A stretch of DNA of 64,000 nt from Thozetella sp. PMI_491. Its lineage: Eukaryota > Ascomycota > Sordariomycetes > Chaetosphaeriales > Chaetosphaeriaceae. Location: the NCBI GenBank assembly GCA_021432635.1, contig MU270122.1:65962-129961 (forward strand), written 5' to 3'. Numbering within the stretch: position 1 is the first letter of the stretch; each line of letters starts with the position of its first letter. This document shows positions 56,018 to 64,000 of the stretch, piece after piece. Position numbers and translations under genes: made by a program. The notes under the pieces are model-generated. The model saw nothing but the letters and a program-made list of their open reading frames with translations, made no database searches and was not told the DNA's origin.

Positions 56018-59000
56018 TCATGAGTCGCTCAGGCGGTCCTTGAGCTTCTTGGTCGACTTGGCTGTGCCGATGTGCGTGTTGTGCACCTATATCATGTGCC
56101 CGATTAGCTTCACGCCTGGTTCCATATAGAGGGAGATACTTCGCGATCAGCAATGCCGCTTACCTTGGTTGCGAACCGCAGGCTCGTCAGAGTTTCCTTG
56201 AGATGGGCCTCGAGCGGGCTGACCATAACGAACATGAGCGTCTTGGAGTTGCCGCCGAGCGAATACTGCAGCAGATGCGTGAGGCGCGAGTTCCGGTAAG
56301 GGATGTGCGCTGAGCCGCGGCCCAGGGCCTCGATGACGTCTCCGAGGCAGGCCAGTGACTTGTTGATGTTCTGCGTCTCCTTCATGCGATCGCCTTCCGC
56401 GCAGCTGTGCTTCAGCCGCTCCGAACCCGCCAGGTCGACGAGATTAAGGGTGCCCTCGCATCGCTCTCCCGTCGCCGCGTTCTCGCCCACCAGCTTGAGG
56501 ATGAAGACCGAGTGCGAGCGGGATGACCGCGCGTTCGCCTGGGTCGCCGCGACGCTACGGTTGCTCTGTGCTTGCCGCAGCATCGTCTCTACCTTGTCGG
56601 CCGAGTCCAGGCTGACGACCTTGCAGTTGAGCACGGTGGTTTGCTTCCGGATGTCATCGTGGCGGATCTCGAGCTTCTTGCCCGAGTCAGAGCCTCTTCC
56701 TGGAGTGAGGAGGTCGTTCAGCTCCTCGTTGTACACCTCGACGAAACTACCCTCCATCGTGTAGGTCCACGACTTCTCTTTGAGGTGGTTGATGGTATCG
56801 TAGATCATGTGGGTTGCTCGGGGGATCATGCCGTCGGCAGAGGACATCGTGTACGTCTTGCCGGAGCCGGTCTGGCCGTAGCAGAAGATGCAGACATTGT
56901 AACCGTCGAGTGCACTCTGCACCAGCTGTGAGATCTCGCCAAATACATCCTCGTTCTGGACGCCAGGGGAGAAGACGCGGTCGAACTCGAACGGTAGCAC
57001 CTTGCGGCTGATGTGACCCAAGCTGCTCTTCTCCTCGGGACCCGTCACTTCGATCTGGGCAGACGTCTTTTGATCCGGGAACTGCAGTCCGGCCTCATCG
57101 CCTTCTGACTCATCCAAAACAGGCCTGACCCTGCACATGACGCGGATGTTGCCCTTGAGCTCCTGGTACTTGTTGAACAGTACTCGTCGCTCGGTCTCCT
57201 CCTTGATCAGCTTCTGCCGGGCCTCCTCCGCCACGCGCAGAGCTTCCTGCAGACGCGCCTCCATGTCGGCGAAGGAGTCTGACTGTTGCTTACTATCGGA
57301 TTCGAGGAAATCGATCTGCGCACGTAGTGCCCGGTTGCGGTCCTCTAGTGTCATATGTGTCGTCGACATCTCGGCGATCTGCTGCTGGAGCGCGCCCTTA
57401 AAAATCTGCTCTCGGTCTAGGTCCGATTTCAGGGCGTCCACCTTCGCGCGCATGCTCTGTACCTCCCTGTCCTTCACTTCGAGGGCAAGGCTCATGTCTT
57501 GTTGTTCGGATCCAAGCCTCGTCTGCAGTTCCAGTATCTCCTTGGACTTTTGGCCGCGCTCATCTTCTAGCTCGACTCGGTAGTGCCTCTCCATAGCCTC
57601 CAGGGCCTCCCGTTGATCCCGCTGGAGTCGGTCCGTCTCGTCCTTGAACTCTCGCCGCAGCTCATCGATCTCGTTCCTATGCTCTCGTACCTTGTCCTCG
57701 AGTTCGTACTTGTGTCTTCTCTGGTCGGACTCGAGCGAGATGGTCAGTGCCTGGATCTGCTGCCGCAGAATCTCGACCTCGGTCTCCAGCATCGCGTTCT
57801 TCTCGTCTACCCTATCGCGCTCTTTTTCCAGAGTGCTTACTGCAAGGGTGTCAGCGCGTATCCTAGGGCAAGCCTACCACTCTCCGCCAGCCGTCTCACC
57901 TCGTGTCTTGGCAATGTCGACTGCTTCCTCCATCGTCTTCCTGTCCGTCAGTGTGAGGTCCATCACCTCCTTCATGGCTTTAAATTGATGCTCGATGCCA
58001 TGGAGGCGCTCATCGACGTTCCATGCTGTGAATCCAGTTAATGCAGACTCTTTAGTGAGGAATGGTTGCTTGCAAGGAGAACAGGACTTGGCGGGGGAGA
58101 CAGAAGGAGCTTTGCACGCAGTCATGATCAGAGTCTCGAGAGCGTCCATTTCGGCCCAAGGGTCCCGCCCGCAAGACGGCGTCGCTGGACATGGCATTGA
58201 CATGCTGTGCGCGCCTAGCGACCGGAGGGTGCTCGGTTTTGCCAGTTGGTTCTGTCCGCCTAGACGGACCATGACCTCGTCCATCGAAACGCCAGATCGC
58301 CGTGACGGGCATGGACTCTCGGTCTCTTGGTCGAAGATCACTTGACCTTCCTCAGGTCTCCAGTCAGGGGGTCCATCGTCGTCGATGGAGAGGTTCTTCA
58401 TCCTGCTGATCAGGGAGAAGTCTCTGTGCCTGCCCGCCTGATGCTGGGAGCCGATGGAGCTCGTAGACGCATGAGAGTGCAACTTTCTGCTCGCTAGTCC
58501 GCCTTGAGCGGTAAAGAAAACTGGTGGTTTCATACCATTTGGCTGATTGCTGGGGGCTGGTTCGACCTCCATCGCGTGGTTTCCCATCGCAGTTGCGGGA
58601 CGCTGACGCGTGTTTGCTCGTGGTCGGCCGCTGACAGACTGGTTGAAGTTCATTGCCGTCGGTGGCCGACCCATAGATGACGGCGGCCGAGCGCTCGGTC
58701 CAACACTTCGGCCATAGCCACTGGAAGTCGGTTGTGTAGATGCGATGGAAGAGCCAGATATTTGGCGCGAGGATGCGAGCGATGCCGAAGGCTGCTTGAT
58801 CTAAACGGCCATAATAGGTTAGCATCCTCACTACTGTTTGTCCCAAATCGCGATACAAGAGAGGGCTTCCGAGAACAAGGCCTCGAGAGGTGGGTGGCGT
58901 CAGGATGTCATGGCCTGGCACCTTATCTGAGTCTCTGGGAGGCAGAAACTCGACGCCTAGCCACATGGATAGGCTCTTATGGCTGCCACGTTCTTGGTGC

Positions 59001-59905
59001 CGGTACTTGAAGCAGACGCCGAGATGCTCTAGACCGTCGATCAAAGCAGATAGCCGTGGAAATGGACCAGAGGTAACCCGCCGGGAAGAAGGGAAAACTT
59101 GGTGAAACAAATGCCGCGCCGCTATCCAGATCGAGCTCTTCCACTTGAGCAAGCAACGGAAAGCGCCGAAGAGAACCTCGCACAGGCGTCGAACTGCCAC
59201 TTCTATATGGCTGAATACGTGGCGGGCTGCACTTCGGGCGATGATAGGAAAAGGTACTTGGTGTGTATATGGAGGCATATCTCGATATTCCAATGCGGGG
59301 TCGGTAGGGAAATAGAGGACAAGGCGAAGGGCCGGAGGTGCGAGAAGAAACCTACCTGAGATCGGGCGGTTGCAAGTCCAACGATAGATTCTGGCCTGGC
59401 TGCCGTCTTCGGCGGGGCGGGAGTCATTGATGGAAGCTTCGACTTGCCAACGGGCTCTCCTGCCCTCTCGACGAGCGTTTTTCGCTTCGGTTCTGACTGG
59501 TCGACCGCGCCTAGAGTTTGTTTCCAGCGTCAACATTGTCCAGCAGGGAGGAGCGACATCACCCGCAAGGTAGCGGGCAGATAGGGGCTCGCCTACCAGT
59601 GGCAGGGAACGGCCGCTTCTGGCCTTGGAGGGGAACGTGGGATAGCTGCGCTCGCGCGTTGCTTTGCGAATCGGTGATCTCCTGGAGCCCCATGTTGCCG
59701 CCTCCGCTTGCGCTCGCGCTGGCACCGGGGCCTGCTGTTGTGTACGATCGTGGGGCGACGAGCCTCGACTGGCGGGCCTAGGGTAGAGTACGGTCAGTTT
59801 CGAGAGAAACAGCCTCGGTGGGGGCCGGACGGCGACGGGGAGAGGAGACGACGCGGTAGGGCCGTGCTAGGGAGGGCGTACTGGATTGTTTTCTAAGCTG
59901 TCCAT
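56018..59905 (-). CDS. klpA: Kinesin-14 (KlpA/Kar3 type, C-terminal motor)
   Basis: Six exons: 59905-59882, 59777-59597, 59510-59356, 58800-57900, 57839-56164 and 56086-56018, giving 1001 residues. KlpA is a minus-end-directed spindle motor that opposes kinesin-5. Residues 1-400 are Ser/Pro-rich and basic, fitting the microtubule-binding tail. A long coiled coil spans about 421-640. The motor begins after the kinesin-14 neck at Gly-Asn-Ile-Arg-Val-Met-Cys-Arg-Val-Arg-Pro (about 650). It has the P-loop Gly-Gln-Thr-Gly-Ser-Gly-Lys-Thr (about 742-749), switch I Ser-Ser-Arg-Ser-His and switch II Asp-Leu-Ala-Gly-Ser-Glu. The last exon adds only 22 residues, beginning Val-His-Asn-Thr-His-Ile-Gly-Thr. 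The first exon has 24 nt with a GTACGC donor, and intron 3 is 555 bp, longer than usual. Confidence 0.94.
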
Positions 59906-60988
59906 GTTGAGAGCGCGCATGCGCGGGATTACAAGATGCAGCAGCAAAAAGGAAGCAAGGAGCGGTGCTCCCGAAGCAGATGCAGTTGTGGGCGACGTGG
60001 TGGCGGCGTCTCTCTTGGTACAGATATTATGCTGGTCTTCATCTGGTTTGGCGTTTGTCGCATGCAACTTTTGTCAGTGCGTTGTTTACTTGTTGGCTAG
60101 GAGATGGGCTCAGCGTTTGTGTGGGGTGTGGAGACTTCGCGTGCGTGGTACCGAACCGAAGTCCAGCTCGCGAGGGTTGGGGTTGATCGAAGCAGGGTCC
60201 AGAGCAGGAGATGCTCCACCGAACAAATGAACTTCCTTTGATGATTGTTGTAGATTTAATATGTGATTCTCGCGAGGTTCGTTCGTGGGGAAAGGATGCC
60301 AGCCGTGAGGTTGTTCGCAGGCTTTTGTGCTTGTCCAAGAGAGAGCCGGAGAGCCGTGAAGGCGGGGCCGCCTCAGAGCACCCTTTGTTTACCTTGGAGA
60401 AGCCTGCCTGCCTGCCCCTGATTTCTCTGTGTGCTTCACACGAAATTTTATATAGTTAAGAGACAATCACTCTATGTAGAACCATGGCTTGATCTTTATG
60501 GGATATCCTAAGGCATCAGCAAGAGAAATATCACTTGGCAATGATTGTGAATCGCGGATGAGCTGAAAAGAATAAACTGTGAGGCCGAGGGGGCTTCTCC
60601 AACTCGGCTAAGAGAGGCTATATATGTTGAGCCATCAAAGCCGATTTTACACCTTCTCTGAACAAGGCAATTTGTGCAGGCGGGCGAGCAAACAGAATAA
60701 CCACGGGCATCTGTCTCCGAACCTGTCCACCTTTGTGAAGTTAGTTGGGATCAGCAACCGGGACATGCTCAGTTAGCAGCATCCACTTTCTTATCTTATC
60801 GCGCCTTCCCCAGGAGCTCCCACAGCTCCGTCATTCTGGAGCTGCCTGCCGTTTCGACCGTCCATTCTCAACTCCTGCGACACTGCAAGCCGCCACCGCC
60901 GCACCCAATTTTTTTTTCTCCCGGCTCGCTCCAAAAAGCCAAATAAATAGCACCCCGAGCCAGGCGCCATCGGGAGCCGCAGGAAACT
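59906..60988. promoter_or_regulatory. Shared divergent promoter, klpA and UCH37
   Basis: About 1.08 kb between the start codons of klpA (-) and the UCH37 gene (+), which must contain both promoters. No motif stands out. An AT-rich patch lies at about 60440-60620, and a T9 run just before the UCH37 start near 60909. Confidence 0.5.
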
Positions 60989-62119
60989 ATGAGCGGAGGC
61001 TGGAACACCAGTGAGTCGCCTGACCGCAATTGCCCAGCCTGGTACTGACCAACGAATCATAGTCGAGTCCGATGCAGTACGTTGTAAACTGACCAGGGGC
61101 AGCCGCCGCCCCAAGCTCTTCTTCCCCCCAAATGACTCTCCAGCTGACATTGCGTTTCCTGCCAGGGTGTCTTCACCTACCTGCTCGACAACCTGGGCGT
61201 CAAGGATGTCCAGTTCGAGGAGCTTCTGAGCCTCGACCCAACCGAGCTTGCGAGCCTCCACCCCCTCTATGGCGTGATCTTCCTCTTCAAGTTCCCCACC
61301 GATACCCCGTACCGCGGCGAGGGCGACAAGGCCCTGGACGGCGACTACGACCGGGACGCCGCTGAGCGGCTCTTCTTTGCCGCTCAGACGATCCAGAATG
61401 CCTGCGGCACTCAGGCTCTGCTCAGCGTGCTGCTGAATAAGACGGACGATCCGACGGCGGGTGAGGCGGGGGCCGTAGATATCGGCGAGAAGCTGCGGGA
61501 CTTTCGCGAGTTCACCATGGTGCTGCCGCCCGAGTTCCGCGGCGAGGCGTTGAGCAACTCGGAGCTGATCCGGGACGTGCACAACAGCTTTGCGCGGAGC
61601 AGTCCCTTTGTAGATGAGACGCAGCGGCAGTCGGACGAGACGGAGGATGCGTTCCACTTCATTGCCTACACCCCGATAGGCGGCACCCTGTACGAGCTGG
61701 ATGGCCTGCAGCCGGCTCCCATCAGCCACGGCAGCTGCAGCCAGGACGAATTCCCCGCCAAGGTGATCGAGGTGCTCCAGCGCCGCATCGCCCGGTACGA
61801 CGCGGCTGAGATCCGCTTCAACCTGCTCGCCATGGTGCGAGACCTCCGGATCAAGGCGCGCGAGATCGGCGACATCGAGATGCTGCAGCGGGAGGAGCAG
61901 AAGCGGGTGGACTGGCAATTTGAGAATGTCCTCCGAAGACACAACTTCCTCGGCTTCACGTCCGAGGTCCTGAAGGGCGTGGTGACGTCGAAGCTGAAGG
62001 AGGGCAACGGGGCCTACGAGAAGTGGGTAGAGAAGGCGACCAACTCCATGAAGCAGAGAATAGAGCAGCGCAAGAAGGGGGGCGGCGGGGGGGGAGAGGA
62101 CGTGGACATGTCTGGCTAG
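60989..62119 (+). CDS. Ubiquitin C-terminal hydrolase, UCH37/UCHL5 type (peptidase C12)
   Basis: Exons 60989-61010 (22 nt), 61063-61076 (14 nt) and 61166-62119 give 329 residues. UCH37 trims ubiquitin chains at the proteasome lid and on some chromatin complexes. The start Met-Ser-Gly-Gly-Trp-Asn-Thr-Ile-Glu-Ser-Asp-Ala-Gly-Val-Phe-Thr appears only when the 14-nt exon is included, and it matches the family's N-terminus. The catalytic triad is visible: Cys 92 in Asn-Ala-Cys-Gly-Thr-Gln, His 176 in Ala-Phe-His-Phe and Asp 191 in Glu-Leu-Asp-Gly. The C-terminal ULD-like helical region (Lys, Glu, Arg-rich, about 225-310) ends in a Lys/Gly-rich tail. Length is standard. It is divergent from klpA. 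Confidence 0.95.
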
Positions 62120-62731
62120 CGCAAGTATAGGGCGTCGACTCAGGTAGGGACCTACATAGGCAGCTGGGACCTAGGTTTGCTGCACTCCTCCACTAGCGTG
62201 GGCGCCAGGCGTCCTGTTGTGGGAAGAGATTTGGGCGCCTTGGGGCGGTACTAGGACGAAACGGCAACATGGACTCGGTCTTATAAAGGTCAAGGAGCAG
62301 AGCCGCACTTAAATGAAGCGACTAGGTGTCGTTGCACACCTGCACCGCTGCCGGCTAAGCACCTGCGCCAACCGTGTCACGGCAGGCTTGTGACCATTTC
62401 ACGAACCACTGAATGGCTTTGTTTGCGAGGTTGTTCAAGCATCTTTCGGATACCTCAACGGCGTCCCCTTTGTTGAAAGAGCCGGAGGCCACCCACCGAG
62501 GATTAGCCGCCTCCCTTAGATGGCCTAGTGAGTGGTATTGTGGCAGAGCATACTGGAAATTACCCCTGCACCGTCCCGAACAGGAGCTGTGCAAGTGAAA
62601 GACAGGACCAACAGCGCCTGTTTTAATAACCGCCGTCCCCCCCCACCACCCCCGAGGGAGCCCTCTTCCTCGTGGCTTTTTCCTCCTCTGTTCAACATGA
62701 ACCCCCGACCAGGTTGAGACATACAATCGCA
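62120..62731. other. Intergenic, 610 bp
   Basis: 3' flank of UCH37 and promoter of the next plus-strand gene. A C-rich tract near 62637-62653 lies about 80 bp before the next start. No gene is seen. Confidence 0.55.
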
Positions 62732-63589
62732 ATGCCGGGCTTAGCAGAATCGCGCTGGGCGCGATCGTCACGCTTTCCGTCGACCCAACCCCACCAGAGC
62801 CGCCCAGGTACGGTCAAGGACGACCTCGACGACCTCGTCACATCCTCTCTCGCACCGCTAACTAGCCGAACAGGTCCTGAGAGCCCCGCCGAAGTCCCCG
62901 ATCCGCGGCACGAGCTCGGCCGCTACGCCCGCATCGTCCGCCGCCTGAAGTGGAAGCTGCCCTACCTAGCGGCGGGCTACCACCAGGCGATTGCGCGGGA
63001 GGTCGACCGGGCCAAGGCAGAGGAGGCTGAGATCATGTTCAAGCTCGACTTTTTCGAGTTCTACATGCTGATTGAGCGTGCCGTCGTGCACCTGCTAGGC
63101 GTGTTCGGAGTCGAGGTCTCGAGGGGCTTCGCGGATCGGCACCTCGAGGCGCTCGCCGAGGAGCAACGGACGGGCCCGAACGGGAGCCGCAATGCCCCGG
63201 TGGTGCCGCAATTCTCACACCGCTACCACGCCAACGTCCTCGAGGCCCTTGACAATCCCGCCAACCCGCTCCATGGCAGCCTGGGGACCGGGGAGGCCCG
63301 GCGGCAGCTCGCGCGGGCCAAGGACCTCAGGAACCGATGGAAGAACGCCGAGGACGGGGATTCGAAGGTTCTGGGCGTGGCCGCAAAGACCGGCTACGTC
63401 CCAACACCGCTGGAGAGCTATGATCTAGAGAAGATGCTCACCGACATCTTCGATGCCTTTGATCGCGCGTACCTGACAGCCGAGGCGTTCGTGCTGAAGA
63501 GTAACGATACCAAGATGACGACTGCGGCCATCTCCGAGGAGGAGGAGTGGGACTTCATGGTTGACGCTATGGACTGGGAGTCGGTGTGA
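62732..63589 (+). CDS. Fungal protein of unknown function, helical
   Basis: One exon of 285 residues. The frame extends upstream to a GTG, but the first ATG is at 62732, where Met-Pro-Gly-Leu-Ala begins. Residues 1-75 are Ser/Thr/Pro-rich and look disordered. Residues about 80-165 form a basic, then acidic, probably alpha-helical block with a hydrophobic patch at about 125-145 (Phe-Lys-Leu-Asp-Phe-Phe-Glu-Phe-Tyr-Met-Leu). The C-terminal 60 residues are acidic (Glu/Asp-rich) and end in Ala-Met-Asp-Trp-Glu-Ser-Val. No catalytic motif, signal peptide or membrane segment is seen. I do not recognise a family. Codon use and the long clean frame make it a credible gene. Confidence 0.75.
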   Translation: MPGLAESRWARSSRFPSTQPHQSRPGTVKDDLDDLVTSSLAPLTSRTGPESPAEVPDPRHELGRYARIVRRLKWKLPYLAAGYHQAIAREVDRAKAEEAEIMFKLDFFEFYMLIERAVVHLLGVFGVEVSRGFADRHLEALAEEQRTGPNGSRNAPVVPQFSHRYHANVLEALDNPANPLHGSLGTGEARRQLARAKDLRNRWKNAEDGDSKVLGVAAKTGYVPTPLESYDLEKMLTDIFDAFDRAYLTAEAFVLKSNDTKMTTAAISEEEEWDFMVDAMDWESV

Positions 63590-64000
63590 GAGACTGCGGT
63601 CGGATGACAGAATTAAACAACAGCATTGTGCCGGTCGAGGTCGAGGTCGACAATGGATGATGCATCTGGAGGGGCTGGGGTTTTGGCGTTAAGGGACTGA
63701 GACAATCGATACCCACTCATGTTAGACGTGCCCAATGAATTCTTATACTGCTCGCATCTCCTGCTGAATATGACGCCGAAAGAGCACGGCACTCTAACTA
63801 TGTAAGGTATGGAGCTCTTTAGATAGTTTCGGCGTCCATGCCTAACGCGCTAGACGGAACGCAATTGGTCGAGAACAAAAGGAACAGCTAATATAGAGAA
63901 GAGAACATCGTCTGCCTTGGGTCGCGGATCGCGATAGCCCTGTGGCAGTTCGAAGAGACGGCATGTCAAGGATCTCACACCGGATTGGCGGCGGTATAGC
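63590..64000. other. Intergenic, window end
   Basis: 3' flank of the last gene. A short GGTCGA repeat (three copies, near 63636-63652) lies just after the stop. Nothing else is seen. Confidence 0.5.

Noticed and set aside
58364-59725. 453-codon minus-strand frame
   Set aside because: It runs through three klpA exons and two introns in other registers, while the spliced klpA frame rebuilds a continuous kinesin tail.
60791-61942. 383-codon antisense frame
   Set aside because: It lies opposite UCH37, whose catalytic Cys, His and Asp are all in place on the plus strand.
1-64000. Transposons, LTR elements, virus-like copies, CRISPR arrays, rRNA genes
   Set aside because: I saw no paired terminal repeats, integrase, reverse transcriptase, transposase or capsid-like frames, no regular repeat-spacer array and no 5S-like sequence. 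Strongly decayed copies could escape reading by eye.

Overview
The window is nuclear DNA from a filamentous ascomycete (Pezizomycotina), most likely a Sordariomycete. Coding DNA is GC-rich. Most introns are about 50-150 bp, with GTRAGT-like donors, CTAAC or CTGAC branch sites and YAG acceptors. Several genes belong to families found mainly or only in filamentous fungi: acrB, CFEM, cerato-platanin, a Zn2Cys6 regulator and kinesin-14 KlpA. I could support 17 protein genes, mostly by assembling exons by eye. I found no tRNA, rRNA, CRISPR array or recognisable transposon or virus-like element. One assembly gap (115 N) lies at 38374-38488.

Left third (1-26 kb), in order: a small disordered protein (-); a DUF89/ARMT1-type damage-control phosphatase (-); a class 3 lipase (-); the early-endosome/dynein adaptor FHIP (+); a CFEM GPI-anchored surface protein (-); the ubiquitin-network protein AcrB (-). 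After about 5 kb without a recognisable gene comes a mitochondrial hotdog thioesterase (-). It is divergent from a tiny LYR-motif protein of the ETFRF1/LYRM5 type (+).

Middle (26-50 kb): a SAM methyltransferase with a long disordered N-terminus (-), the CCR4 deadenylase (+), a ribonuclease T2 (+) and a Zn2Cys6 transcription factor resembling COL-26/BglR (+). These are separated by 3-5 kb intergenic stretches. Two of those stretches hold protein-like reading frames that I could not assemble into genes.

Right part (50-64 kb): a small conserved protein whose intron carries telomere-like repeats (+), a cerato-platanin (+), a stand-alone thioesterase-fold hydrolase (-), kinesin-14 KlpA (-), divergent from it the proteasome-type deubiquitinase UCH37 (+), and a fungal protein of unknown function (+).

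This is a housekeeping and regulatory neighbourhood with three secreted proteins scattered through it, not a biosynthetic or defence cluster. I did not find a clearly new biological system. The most useful observations are gene-structure ones: a 13-nt micro-exon plus a 492-nt intron that hide the end of the LYR gene; the shared promoter of two mitochondrial acyl-metabolism genes; upstream ORFs before the Zn2Cys6 factor and CCR4; and intronic telomere-like repeats.
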